Numbered from the stretch's first letter, positions 25,959 to 38,200 are shown. The stretch is 64,000 nucleotides of DNA from Apiospora phragmitis (GCA_038363925.1 JAQQWL010000011.1:9052001-9116000), one strand, 5' to 3'. The notes: a model not told the origin generated them from the sequence alone. Translations and numbers: made by a program.

Positions 25959-27711
25959 GGCGTGTCGAGTGAAGATGAACGGTCTCCCTGTCTATCTGTG
26001 ATGCTCAGTTATGGAAATTGAACTTCAACAGTTGGCTACGAGTCCAAGGAGGGTGGGAGTGCAACGAGAGTTTGTAGTGGCGAGGCCATGATATCTTGAA
26101 GAAGGCCAGACCACGTCGCTCGAAATAAAGATCTTCTCCCGCATGCGAACTCTTTTCTTATGCAAACACGATGGTAGTCCCGTGTCCGAGTCTGTGTTGG
26201 TGTATTAATCTGGTGACGATCATCATCGCTAGTCCATACGGAGGCCTGGGATGCGATGGTGGTGGTTCAGCTAACCATTTGCCGCTGGACGCGGCTTGTA
26301 AGCCGTCCCCCCTTGCAGCCATTAGTATTGTACTATACCGCGGTGATTGTCGCAGGTTGGAGGTCGGAGGACTAGCGTGCCAAGAACATTGTATGCGCAA
26401 ACATGCAAGTTCGGCCACTGCCGTTGTTTTGTTATCTGCCCTCTCGAGTTGCTGGCAGGGGTGTTCACAACATGACGAGCGTAGGACTTGCACGCTGGCT
26501 GAGCAATCGAAAGAATGCTGCTGAAGTCAGATCGGCGATTCAAATACTAATCAATTTTGACATCATGCATGCAGCCAGCTGCCGCAAACGGTTTAGATGG
26601 GATTCTCCATACAAGCTGAACAATGCCATGACCACAATCCGTGGACCGCGCGCCGGTGAAGTCGGCGCTCGGGGTATTGTAGGAAGTGACCCAAATGCAA
26701 GCTTGCCTTCTGCAGAGTCTCTCAATCGGGACTCAATGGCAATGGTGCGCGCATGCCACCCAAGCGTGTTCGGGGAAAGAAAAAGCAACGAGGGTGAGAT
26801 TGTCTATGTGGACGGACATACACCAATGGACGTCGGGGTGGGTATTATTATGTACGTCATGCTTCTAACTCTGTCTACTTTTGGTCTGGTTTAGATAAGG
26901 GTCGACGTGAGGGTGGCCTACCGCACTGCTGCTCTTGCTGCTCATCCTTTACGAAACGCCCACTCGCGACTCGGTATGATTTGTAACTTCCCTTTCATGT
27001 GGGTGAAGTCCTGCTGCTTCTTTACTTGCGGATAGGGACGACATATCTCCAGGAAAGGGACCAATCAAATGTGAGCCCCAGGTCCTACCGATGTATGACA
27101 CGATGAAGTTCACCGTTTCCTACTTCAATCATTACTTACCTAACCCAGTTGTGAATGTGGGATAATCAATAAATCCCTGTTGATTCAGTTGGCCCCAGAA
27201 GTAAGTACCTATGACTTCGGAAGTGGATACCGACGAAGCCGTATGCATAGTCGCAAGTGGGAAAAAAGGGTATTAAAACTACTGCAATACTCGACATGGG
27301 CAATGCATGATGTATAAGTCTCTGTCTTACTGTGAATAATCACAGTCGAGGCTCGTCTATGGGGCCAAGCCATGTACGGAGGGGAAACGGCCAGTCCACA
27401 GCTGCGCTCTGGGTCGCATATTGTTGGTGCTTGGGATATATGGTTTCTAAACGTTCCGGATGAAGTTGAATTTGAGTTTTATATATTGTCGGTCATAACC
27501 AGCCAACCTAGTGCGTGTAAGTCAAATTGCCTTAGAGCATGCTAAGGAATGGTTTATACCTGGATCCATCGGAGAAACCCAACGTAGCAAATAGATATAG
27601 TAACTCGACTGACCACCCAGATGGACCATCTCTCTCGTTTTGAGTACTCACTTGGCCTTGTGCTTATTAGACATAGTGCTTTGGCTTGCTCACGGCTTGC
27701 ACGAACCTATT
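25959..27711. other. Intergenic region
   Basis: This stretch holds the promoter of the minus-strand SLATT gene on the left and the upstream region of the plus-strand locus at 27,712 on the right. A 163-codon open frame at 26,403-26,894 overlaps frames on the other strand, lacks motifs and is not called. Nothing else is recognisable. Confidence 0.55.
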
Positions 27712-28951
27712 ATGAGTGAGCTAAACAACATTTGGGCCGAGCTTGACCTCAGCAAGGCCACGGAATCTCGAAATGGGCGATGGGGCTTCACCATCTACCG
27801 CACAGACTGGGAAGACCAAAAGCTCTGGAAGAACTACAAGAGACACCTACGCGACGTCATTGGCGCGAAACTGGACCCGGAGAGAAATATCGACCCTAAC
27901 GCAAAGACCAAGGACGAGAAGAGGATCAGGGCCAAAAGGAGGAGGGTCAGAACCGCTTTCGAGTCCGTCGTCCTCGAGATCCGCATCCTGGAAGGACGCA
28001 CCACGGCAGAGGTTCGCCAGTACCACAGGGAGAATGTCCAGGCGCACCGCGACGGCAAACCGTTCCGTTTTTCTGGATCTCCCCCTGAAGAAGAAGAAGA
28101 AGAAGAAGAAGAAGAAGAAGAAGAGGGAGGCGAAGAGCCAGAGGCAGGCCAGGAGCCGCCAGAACAACCTTCACAACCGGAACAAGCTGCTGAACAACTA
28201 TTATTACCTTCACAACCGCAACAATCCGAACAAGTATTACCCACCCCACCCCAATCCTCACCCCCCAAAAACGACGCACCCCGCGCGAAGAAGGCCGTAT
28301 CGGCCACGTCTGGCAGGACTACTTCCTCCACGTCAACGGCGACGTCCTGCAAAGGTTCAAAAGGGCCCAGGCCCGCGAGAGAGACCTCCTCCGCAACCCC
28401 GGGATTACGCGCACAACGACACGCCCGTCGTGGCCATCGTGGCCGAGGCCGAGCGCTCCGACTACCGGCGGCGCCGCTTCGGCGCCTACCGCCGCGACGG
28501 CAGCGTGCCGGAGCTGGGGATGGACTGGCAGTACGTCGAGGTCGCGGGGCTGCCGGCGCTGTACGACCGGCTCAGCCGCCGGCCGCTCGGGCTGGCGCAG
28601 CTGTGGGAGGAAAAGGAAGGGAAAGCGGCGGCGGCCTCGGTGTATGATAACCTTGGTGGTGGTGGGGAAAAAAGAAAAAAAACAGTCAGTGATCGAGGCC
28701 TGCTGTCTGCTAGGGATCACACAAGGATCAAGGCGCGCGGGGCGGCGGAGGCGGTGCATGCTTATTTTGGTGGTGGTAGGGGAAGAGAGATCGACGGTGT
28801 TCGGGGGCTGCTGTTTGATCGGTCTTATACGACGGTCGAGACGGACGACGACGGGCCGCTGTACGATGGGACCTACGCGACGATCGAAACGGATGATCAT
28901 GGGCCGTGGTACGAGCATTTCTGTTTCCCGCCTCTCGTGAACAGTGTGTGA
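27712..28951 (+). pseudogene. Fungal hypothetical protein broken by two one-base deletions (or assembly errors)
   Basis: I do not recognise a named function, although the N-terminus resembles a family of uncharacterised fungal proteins with a WGFTIYRTDW motif. Reading starts at MSELNNIWAEL (27,712); an upstream in-frame ATG at 27,640 is an alternative. The N-terminal part is charged and helical. A poly-Glu run follows (GAA microsatellite, 28,087-28,123), then a Pro/Gln/Glu-rich linker. Protein-like sequence continues in a second frame from about 28,270 (RIGHVWQDYFLHVNGDVL, RFKRAQARERDLLRNPG). From about 28,400 it continues in a third frame (HNDTPVVAIVAEAER, GMDWQYVEVAGLPALYD), ending at 28,951 with an acidic near-repeat (TTVETDDDGP, ATIETDDHGP). 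Both shifts fit loss of one base, at CCCCCCAAAAA (about 28,260-28,271) and CCCCGGG (about 28,397-28,403). No introns explain them. Whether this is a dead gene or consensus error is open. Confidence 0.6.
28087..28123 (+). repeat. GAA microsatellite encoding a Glu run
   Basis: About twelve GAA units that encode polyglutamate in the frame of the surrounding protein. Such tracts are length-unstable, so the run may vary between strains. Confidence 0.85.
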
Positions 28952-29828
28952 GTATGGAGCGGGGAAGGGTACTTATTAGGTATCTTGCTATCTACATACT
29001 GAGAGGCTTCTCAGTCCTGACAAAACGTACTCCTCCAGAAATCTGCCTCGGTTCTCCATGCTTGACGTCTAGTTGATAGATGCTTCTTCAGGCCCCCCTT
29101 GCTGATGCCCATAATAGGGGCTATAATAGCCCCTATTAAATCCTGGTTACGGCTAACATACAATTGCCTATAGCAACCCAGCGACTACTTTCTAATGATG
29201 TCAATGGATATATTAATAGCTACCATGACTTTTGTCTTAGATGGATGACCGAACGTTAGCCTGTGCAGTCTTTGTTGGTCTTTGATAGGGCTAATCTTCC
29301 AGGGTGATTATAAACTCTCACGTAAGCCCAAGTGCTCAAATATTAGCGAAATTCAACAAATATATTCCATTTAACGCGTGGCGGACGAGAGAGGTTAGTG
29401 CGGCTAGGGATCGACATGAGTTACTAGGGTACAGGTACGAGGATTCGGAATATCTTGGCCTGATACATTCAACATCTTCTCCAGCCTGCTTATTTATTGC
29501 TGATGTTGCGTATCGCGTGCATGAAAGAGCGCGTCCCCTCTATGCTGATTGGATGGGTGGCTACACAGAATATATTTCTAGATGAACTGATGCTACCCTA
29601 GGCAGGCAGCCTTGGCAAATACAATGCAGCTTATCATCTCTCTTCTAGGCACACTCCTTCAAAGCCTCAATCTATCTTTTAGGCCTCCTTCTTGCTGACT
29701 CCGATCATATAACGGCTTGTTCGATTTCCTTCTCGCTTACCATCACTGATCACTAATGCCTGCCCGACAGAGCGTACGGCTTCAATACCACGGCAATACC
29801 TACTAGACCTGTCTGACACTCAGCCAAA
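28952..29828. other. Intergenic region
   Basis: AT content rises slightly and a short inverted element is visible near 29,115-29,140 (ATAATAGGGGCTATAATAGC, then CCCCTATTA). A 93-codon frame at 29,304-29,585 has no recognisable motif and is not called. The right end carries the upstream region of the CorA-like locus. Confidence 0.55.
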
Positions 29829-32119
29829 ATGGACGGTGGCAAAGCACCAGAACGGATCTCCGATACAGCAATGATAGCCCACGCAGATTGCTCATCATCT
29901 CCATGCAAGCATATATCTGGCAGTAGCTCGTCAGTACAGAAGAAGGAAAGCGACGAAGAGGTGATCAAGCTACTCCGAGCAATACACCACAATGGCGAAT
30001 GCCAGATACAGCTTCTCAAAGATGCTGTATCTGGGAAGCCAGATCGGGAAGCAAGGCCGGAGAAAAAGGAACAGCAAACAATAGCCCCTGAAAAGAAACC
30101 GAATTTGGCCTATAAACCCTGGTCATCCTACGAGCCTTGGCTAGGGAAGCACGATGAGGCTGCTCTGGAGTCATTCACGAGTTCCGAGGAGGACTAAAAA
30201 CTGTCCATGGTTATAATTCTTGGCTTATTGCGGGTGAAACCATCTTTGATGGACAAATTGGACATGACTGAAAAGACATGGGATTTCCTTCTGCACCACC
30301 AGCACGCCAAGGCCCCGTGGATGTCGAAGCTAAGTTCAGGACCACATGTACGAAGTTCAGGACCATATGTACCAGACAAAGGGGATCGGACAAGAAGACT
30401 GGAGGGTTTCATCCAAGAGTTTCGATCTCCACTCATGCGCAGAGGCTTGCCCGAGGTTGTATTAAGGTTGAACGGGACTTTGGCACGACTGAGGTTTTCC
30501 GATGGCGAACCAAAGATAGGCGAAATGAACCCGGATTTGGCCCAGCATATCATACGGGGATGACTCAAAAGACCCGATTTTGGACCTCACCGCAAGGCCC
30601 TGCCCGGAAAGTCCCACTTGAAACACTCACGCTTCAACATTTTATGCGGGTCTTTTCTACGATCCAGAAAGACTCGGCCAATGCAGACGCGGCAAGGCGG
30701 CTAGAGTTGGGTGGGGTTCGAATGTCTTGTACCACAGGCGGACTGGAAAGGACAAGGGTAAACAGGGCCAACCAACCGCAGCCCCGGCGCTTGGAACTGA
30801 CCGAAAAGCGATTCGGGCAGATGATGGTAATCAGTCTCAACCATGAATCTCCCGTGTACAAGATGATTCGCCTTACCGACTTGGCCGTGGGTATTTCGAC
30901 CCCAGAGCCGGAGGAGGTCAAGGCAGACGAGTATGGCGAGCATCGGTGGCACAGTGGAATCATCATATTCCAGGAAGCTGTCTTGGCCAACTTTGCGACT
31001 TGGCACCAAGAGTGGGAGGAAACAATGTATCACATTGATGCTGTGCTGAAGGTGCAGGTGGGTTTGCTTTGTTTCTCTCCCTTTCTGAATGTCACTGCTC
31101 CTGGAAAATATTTAACATCTCACAGCTCGAGGACATCTTCGAACCCACGACTAGGATGCATCTGATGTTCGAGTCAAGCTCCAATAGCAAGTTCGAGCAC
31201 TCGGAGACATACTTCTTCGTGATCGAACTACTTCGAATCGCCTCCGATTGGATCACCGAGGCGGTGGCCGATCTGGGTACTTTACGGGCATGGACCGACA
31301 GAAGTTATGGACCTGAGGACATCACTGCGTTGATTGAAGCCAAGTGGAGAGAAATACTCGACGTGGCCAAGAAGCATGAAGCAGACCTGCTCGCTAGAAT
31401 TGAGAAGAAGAGGCTGGAGGTTTACAGCTTGCGTGACGGAGTAAGTGTCCTCAATACCGTATCATGGGAGCTGTCCGACGGTTTGGTTACCCCGACCCTC
31501 ACTGATAAAGTGTTAAAATAGCTATTCAACGCCACTTCCGTACGAGAGTCCACCAAGGGAACCTACATCAACGAGTACATACTGGTGTTTACCGTTATGA
31601 CGGTCCTATACCTTCCTTTGGGATTCATGGCGGTGAGACATATGCATTCTTGCAGTATCATGATGCGAATTGCAACTGACCGGTAGCTGTTAGACACTCT
31701 ACGGGCTTGATCTGTTCGATTTCAAGATGCCAGGCCAAACAAAACAGTTCGCTATGACCACAGGCATCGTGGCCGGGCCGACGTACCTGGCAGCTCTGGG
31801 GCTCCTATACGGAGTGAGACGCCGGCGCAAGAGAGGCAGCTACCGCGAAATATGGGCAGGAATCATGCAAGGAACCATGACATCACTAGGCCGAGCACTG
31901 TTTCAGTTCAAGGAAGCATCTGGTACACAGAACAAATTGGAGGCGGAGGAATTTATCGTGCATAATGAAATTCCCTGGCACTTGAAGAAGTCGTTATTTA
32001 CAGAGTTCGGACAGGAAGCTGGGAATCTAGCGCGGACAATATCCCAAAAAGCGGACAAAAGCCCAAAGAGCCGCACAAACACCGCGCATGGCTTAGGTGT
32101 TAAGTATTCGTGGCACTGA
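29829..32119 (+). pseudogene. CorA-like two-transmembrane protein with a nonsense codon and two frame breaks
   Basis: This belongs to a large fungal family of CorA/Mg2+-transporter-like proteins with a big N-terminal cytosolic part and two C-terminal membrane helices. Introns at 31,058-31,125 (68 bases), 31,441-31,521 (81) and 31,633-31,693 (61) splice in frame (VLKVQLEDIFEP, YSLRDGLFNATSV, LGFMATLYGLDLF). Transmembrane helix 1 is ILVFTVMTVLYLPLGFMA. It is followed by YGL where classical CorA has GMN, so transport is doubtful. Helix 2 is FAMTTGIVAGPTYLAALGLL, followed by a basic RRRRKRG. Upstream, the reading stops at TAA 30,195-30,197, then continues in the same frame (GLPEVVLRLNGTLARLRF). 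The frame then shifts near GGGG at 30,556-30,559, passing into KDPILDLTARPCPESPT, and again near 30,617-30,621 into LETLTLQHFMRVF. One of the shifts lies at a homopolymer. The nonsense codon does not, so genuine decay is more likely here. Confidence 0.7.
30332..30373 (+). repeat. 21-base tandem duplication inside the CorA-like locus
   Basis: Two adjacent 21-base copies (AAGTTCAGGACC...), differing at two or three positions, encode SSGPHVR-like and SSGPYVP-like heptads. The duplication is in frame and does not itself break the gene. Confidence 0.8.
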
Positions 32120-32385
32120 TACTCGTATTACTGGTGTATACCAATATCCACGAGAGAAGCTGCGTCCTAAGAGTAAGTGTACTGCGTATGCCTGTCCGGT
32201 TAGGTTTCAAAAAGAGGGAGAAGGAGGGGATAGTTGGATGATTCCCGATGCCCGCTTTCAACGAGCCAGATGTTATTAGATACAGAACGTCTCCCATTCA
32301 TGTCTCAATACCGATTGAAGCCAGTTTAGACGAATGCGAACGGTTTAGTCTTAGTACTGAACGATAATTGACAACGTTTCGCATT

Positions 32386-33970
32386 GTAGACGAGAAGCTT
32401 AACGGGAGGCCAGTAGTCGGCTTCGCAGGTGCCTACTCGTCCGACTACGGCGATATACAGAATCGGGACCCCGAGGACCGGCCAGCCAACAACGCCATCG
32501 GCGTAGGCCGTGCCATTATGGCTAACAGGATTAGCTACTTCCTCAATATCAAGGGCCCTAGCATTGCCATCGACACGGCTTGTTCCGGCAGCTTGGTTGG
32601 TCTTGACTTGGCTTGTCGCGAGCTGCAGTCCAACCAAGTCGAGGCGGCCATTGTGGCTACCAGCAACCTCTACTTCAACCCCGACCCCATCAGAGCCATT
32701 GGGCTGGCCTCGAATAGGTTCGTTTCACTTTTCTCTCATCTTAGCCACGATGGCAGCAGCTATTGTAACCGCCATGTCTCTGATCCTCAAGTATGCCTTG
32801 ATATCTCAGTCCGACCTGAACATCCAGGCCGAGGTCGGCACGAAGATGCTAGCCTTCATGTGGATTGCCGTCGGCTTCATGTTCGTGTCGTTCGTCATCC
32901 ACTCGGCCATTGACTACTCGCGCCTGTCTGTCGCAGGTTTCCGACTCGTCTCTTTACTTTGTGTGGCTAACATTGCCCCGCCAGCAATGGACGAACTGGA
33001 GGTATCGCCAACCAAAGCACCGAGGCTCAGGCAGCCGCCATCCGCGCGGCATATCTTAATGCCGGCATCAGCAACTTGAACGATACCCAATATCTCTAGT
33101 TACACGGAACGGGCACACAGGCCGGTGACCCTACCGAGGTCAGAGGCGCTGGCTACGGACCCGAGTAGGCCTCTCATAATAGGCTCAGTATGTCTTTTGC
33201 ACCTCCTCTGACAATTTACTCTAAAGCATTAGCTGACGAAGATGTCTCCGAAAGATCAAGAGCAACGTGGGCCATTCCGAACCAGCTGCTGGAATATCTG
33301 GGCTGATCAAGACGGATCTTGAGTATTGAGAATGGCTTCATCCGGGTACTCCTCTCTTCCACAACCCCAACCCAAGCCCCAAGAGTAAGTTTGGCCCCGA
33401 CACAACCCGCGTCGCGCCTCATCATGTTTCTAATATTTTATGGCAGTTGAATTCGCCGGAAACAACGTCAAGGCCTCCAGCACCATGATCCCGTGGCCTG
33501 TTGTCAAAGGCAAGCCGAAAAGGGCCAGCATCAACTCCTTCGGATACGGTGGAGCCAACGCGCACGCCATCATTGAGGAGGCCCTCCCTCAAGACCGCTC
33601 CGGTCACGTCTCTTCCTACATTTCCTCGAACGACGCCCTGTCTTTGGACGAGGATGATGCCGGTGGCGAGTCTGCTCGCCCCTACACGCTTATCGTGTCC
33701 GCCAAGGACGCCAGCTTGCTCAACACCAACATCCAAGGCCTCTGTGACCACCTGGTCAACCCCCGCGTCAAGGTCAGCCTCGCCGATCTGGCGTACACGC
33801 TGGTGGAGAGCCGTTCGCGGCTTTGGCTTTCGGCCTTCGTAACTACGCGTAGCACTGAGATCGATGCTGAGGACTTTGTGTTTGCCAAGAAGGGCACTGA
33901 CGCGCCCCGGATCGGGTTCGTCTTCACCGAGCCGCGGTCGAATGAGCATATACGCCAGCCCGGGTTCTCC
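32386..33970 (+). pseudogene. Polyketide synthase fragment: ketosynthase and start of the acyltransferase
   Basis: A fragment of a type I fungal PKS (highly reducing or PKS-NRPS-like by its ketosynthase sequence). The segment enters at DEKLNGRPVVGFAGAYSSDY and carries the active-site cysteine in DTACSGSL (about 32,570). The histidine motifs are HGTGT (about 33,100) and KSNVGHSEPAAG (about 33,260). It then runs through the KS C-terminus (INSFGYGGANAHAIIEEAL) and linker up to RIGFVFT, where the acyltransferase should begin and homology ends. Splicing at 32,718-32,984, 33,188-33,254 and about 33,390-33,446 restores protein continuity. Defects are a TAG at 33,097-33,099 before LHGTGT, a frame-shifting loss near 33,166, and small indels near 33,315 and 33,342. 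The N-terminus of the KS and everything downstream of the AT start are missing. The gene cannot make a working synthase. Confidence 0.85.
32745..32936 (+). pseudogene. Exon-sized SUR7/PalI-like membrane-protein fragment inside a PKS intron
   Basis: Inside the ketosynthase intron, 192 bases encode an uninterrupted hydrophobic stretch (MAAAIVTAMSLILKYALIS, LNIQAEVGTKMLAFMWIAVG, FMFVSFVIHSAIDYSRL). This resembles the last helices of SUR7/PalI four-transmembrane proteins of the fungal plasma membrane. It is preceded by TCTTAG and followed by CGCAG/GTTTCC, so it has its own exon-like borders. It is in a different frame from the ketosynthase. The family assignment is by pattern only. Confidence 0.6.
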
Positions 33971-34005
33971 CAGCCCCTCGGTCGTTGCGATGTCAGTTCA
34001 GCCTT

Positions 34006-34490
34006 TTTGGCCTCACCTCGATGCTGGGGCCGTGGGATGAAGCGCACGATGCGGGCCGTGATTTGCCATCACCGCAGCCCACCGAGAAGCCCACCAAGCA
34101 GTACACCGATCGATACGCCGAGCGCGGCCAAGTCTCGGTCCCCGCTGATCATACCTTTTCCGCCGACGACCTGGAGACTATCGACTTCTTGCTTTCTGAC
34201 CCTGAATTCCTCGAAACCATGCACCACGAGAGCCCAGCCCGCCTGCCAGCATCGACGCCTCGAGACGCGCGGCGGCTGGGCGCAATCGCCGCTGTCGGGG
34301 TTCCAACCCCGCTACCGCCGTGACAGTCCCGTCTCTTACAAAAACGCCAATTCACGCCGCCGGTGGCTCCTCCGAAGAGAAGGCGTGGCGTGGCACCCTC
34401 CATATCGCGGTCCAAAAGGGCAACCCCCTTGACCGCCAAATACGCATCAAACAGTGGGGCCACTACGATACTTGTAACTCGCGGAGGTAA
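34006..34490 (+). pseudogene. Probable ankyrin-repeat regulator fragment
   Basis: Two frames join across a GGGG run at 34,297-34,300. The first reads DLPSPQPTEKPTKQYTDRYA and FSADDLETIDFLLSDPEFLE, and the second reads SSEEKAWRGTLHIAVQKGNP. The last motif is the start of an ankyrin repeat as found in fungal bZIP/ankyrin or ToxE-like regulators of secondary metabolism. The basic region and the remaining repeats are absent. One added G would join the frames. The assignment as a cluster regulator rests on one short ankyrin motif and on neighbours, so it is tentative. The acidic serine/leucine-rich part could belong to something else. Confidence 0.4.
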
Positions 34491-34607
34491 CAATATATAC
34501 TTACTGAAGTCCTCGACGGCGTGAACTTTCACCATCTGAAGATATGTGATTATCTGATTGATCCAGAAGCCTGTCCCACCGTTTGAGGCGTATTTGGCGG
34601 TCAAGGG
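34426..34607. repeat. 33-base inverted repeat
   Basis: The arm at 34,426-34,458 begins CCCTTGACCGCCAAATACGC. The arm at 34,575-34,607 is its reverse complement with two differences in 33. About 116 bases separate them. One arm overlaps the end of the regulator fragment. It could be a local inverted duplication or a hairpin-forming foldback element. Confidence 0.85.
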
Positions 34608-35026
34608 CATACAGTAGCGCAATTGAATATTTTAGATATTTCATCAGTATTCCCCGAAGGCTATGCAGTAAGTCCCATTGTCACTGGGAGAGGTTGGCAG
34701 GACGGATGCGCTGACACCCTATGGGGCCAGGTGGGCGTTTCTCATGATTTAATTCACTAGGATCCCCAGCTCTTCCCTGAACCCTATGAGTACCGCCCCA
34801 AACGCTGGCTGGGACCAGGAGGCGAGGAGCTTTTATACTGGCTTGTGTCTTTCTCGTGAGGAAAAACCGATTGCGTAGGGAAGAAGTAAGTAGTCACACC
34901 CTGCCTTGTTGCTGACCCGGACTAAGGGTGGGTTGCGATTGTCTGTTGCTAACCAGAACTCAGTCATGCCTACGCTGAGATGCATTTGATGTTGGATAAC
35001 TTGTTCCGCCGCTACGATATAGAACT

Positions 35027-35229
35027 TGTTAAATGGGCTTTCTAGTGCGTACGTACGCTGCGTAGGGGTTAAGACGGTGCTTATATTCTGTCTGTCTCCT
35101 CTATCTATTAACTAGCGGGAAGCCGCCAGCGCTCACCTTTTCGTACGAGGGGCTAATAATCCGTGCGTCGTACGCACGTAACGCCCCTTTTAAGAGGTGC
35201 TAGAAGCTTTTAAAGTGGCTGTTCTAATA
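35027..35229 (-). repeat. LTR of copy A1 (3' LTR in coding sense)
   Basis: 203 bp, beginning TGTTAAAT and ending in AATA, where the intact end is AACA. It contains a perfect palindrome GCGTACGTACGC and a CGTGCG...CGCACG inverted pair. It is less mutated than the other copy at its left end. Confidence 0.9.
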
Positions 35230-38200
35230 CTGGCAGTTTTTCTTTTTAAAAGGAAGATCTTCCTCCTTCCCCTTTACTCTTTATTTTTTACTTACTTATT
35301 ATACGGGCGAAGCTTTTTAATATACGCTTCTATTTATATAATTAGTTTATTTATTAAAATAAATTATTTAAAAGCTTTATTTAAAAATTTCCTCGTAAAA
35401 ATATCCGCCGGGTTATTCCGTTTATTTATTTAATAAATCTTTATTATCTTTTTTTTTATATAATTCTTAAAATAATATAATATTAATTATTAATCGCTTT
35501 TTATTTATTATATTAAGCTTTATTAAATACTCGTATAAAAACTTCGAATTTATATAAAAAATTATTAAAATTTTTTAAAATTTTAAGCTTTATATAATTT
35601 TTTTAAACGTTATATTTAATATAATACCGTTATTAATATTAGAAATTATTATATATAATTTATTAACGAATACGTTTTAAATAACTCTTTTATATTTTAT
35701 TAAGCTTTAATAAATAATATTATTTTAAATTTTAAATCGGGTTTTTATACGTTTAATTTTTTAATTAAATATAATAAAATACCCGAATTAAAAAGTTAAA
35801 TTTTTATTATTTATAAACGAGCTATTAATAAAAATATATATCTTTATATATTAAAAATTAAAAAAAATATATCGAAATTTTTATATCGAGTTTTTAATTT
35901 ATTTTTTTTATTAAAAAAAATATTATATATTTTTAATAAGATTTTATTTCTATTAAATTTTATAAGCGTATTTTTTATTAAAGTCTTTTTCGGTTTCGTA
36001 TAAAACGCTATTTTTATTAATTTTTTATTTTTTTTTTTAAAAAAAAGCTTATAATAAAACTAAAAATATTATTAATTTATATAATAATAATTTTAAAAAT
36101 CTTCGGGTTATTATTTATAAAAAATAAATAAAAATTATATATAAAAACCGTTATTTTTAAATTTTATATATAATATTCGTAATATGTTTTAAATTAATAT
36201 AGTTCAGATTTTATTAAATTATATAATAATAATACGATTTATAAAAACATTTTTTTAAAATATTAAAACTCGAACTTTTTTAAAAACTTTATATATATTA
36301 TATAAATAAATTTATTATATAATTAAGTATATATTTAAATAATATTTCGTAATTCTTTATAAGTTTTAAAGTTTTAAATAAAAATCGGTTTTAATATAAA
36401 TATTAACTTTTAATTTATTTTTTAAATTATTAACGATTAAATAAGGATTTTCTCTTTTTTTATATCTTTATATTTTTAAATAACGAGCTTGGATTTCTTA
36501 TACAGTTTAGTATTTTTCCTTTTAATCTCCCGTATAAACCGGGTTTTAAAAATCCGGTAATTATTATAAGTTTTTAAATCGAATTAAATAAACTTAAATA
36601 CCTTTTATACGGCGAAGTTATTTATTTCTTTTATATTTAATTCTTAAAAAAAAGTTCCGGAAACTATAATTATATTATTTTTTTAAAGCTTAATAACTAA
36701 ATCGTAATTTTTATATTCTTTTTAAATAAAGAATACCGTTAAAAAATTATATAAAAATAAATACTTTTAAGGTTAACCCCGACCTTATTACGCGAGAGCT
36801 TCGAGCTATTTTATAATAATAACGTCCTTTACCTCGGAAATAATATCGTCCTTTATTTTAGAAATAATACTATCCTCGCCTTTTATATTTTTTATAAGTT
36901 TTTTAAATTCTTAAAAATATAACTTAATTTAAATAACTTAAAACTCTTTTAAACCGTTTAATATATTAACTCGAATTATATAGTTTTTAATTATAACGAT
37001 CAAATACGGTCCGGTTTATCCTCCTTTTTCTCGCTATATAAAAACCTCCGTATAAAGCGGGAATATAAAAATATCGTAAATATATAATCCGCTCCAAATA
37101 TTTAAAGCTCGGTTAATATTAACCTCTACCCGGATTTTCCGTAATATTTTTATCGCTTTTCGTATAGCTTCCGCTTTCGCTTAGATTTATAACGACGGAG
37201 GCGAACTCGTATTAATTCAGGAATATATTCCGAAGATAAAAAATATTAAAACGAGCTTATCCGGGCTAATAATATCGTTTAAAGCTTTTACCGCTATTTA
37301 AAAAACCGTCTCCGGGTTTATATAATTACTTAGCTTTTTTTATAAAATATTATACGCTCGGCGGAGCGGAATATACGCTTTTTCGATCTTTTTTATTATT
37401 TAATAAGCTTTAATTAATATTTATTTATATATAATTCTTATTATTTATATATAATCCCGGAACTCTTTTTAAAAATAAATTTCGAAATTATACGAAATAT
37501 TATTCGGGAAGTTTTAATAAATATATATTTAATATTTATAAAACATATTTTAAATATTTCGTATATTAAATAATTTTAAAAATATAATTATTTAAAAAAA
37601 TATATTAATATTAATAATATATAATACGTTTTATCCGTTAATATATATAATATTAATAACGATTTTATAATTAAAATCGTATAAGTTTTAAAATAAGAAT
37701 TTAAACCGCCGTAATACCGGGTTATACGTTTAATATTAAGAATAGAATTTCTAAATTTCGTCGAGGATAAAAATCTCGACGTCGTCGTAATTAATATTTT
37801 TTAAAAAGTTATATAACCTTTTTATATAAGGATGTCCAAACCGACGATAAAAGTATTAGAGTTATATTTCGATAAGGTATACCGTTATTTTTATATAATT
37901 AATATTAAAAAATGGATATCTTTATTTCTTAATAACCGGGAATATTTTTTTATTAATTTATATAATAATATTAAAAATATTATTATAATACGCTTTAAAT
38001 TTATTAGTATTATATAATAATAATAAGAAAAGGGTTTAAGTTTTAAAAATATAATATTTTATTATTCTTAATTAGTTCCGTATATTAAAAGTATTAATTA
38101 ATAATACTAGAAATAAGTTACCGAATTTAATTTCGGCTAATCCGGGAATTTAATCGATTTAGGTGTCCGGGTTTTTTCGTACGTAAGCTTTGGCTTAGAG

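Noticed and set aside
26403..26894. 163-codon plus-strand open frame
   Set aside because: Overlapping frames on both strands and no recognisable motif, so it is probably chance.
37832..38017. Short Ile/Tyr/Asn-rich open frame in the AT-rich island
   Set aside because: The composition is that of RIP-mutated DNA. It lies inside element A1 against the coding direction.
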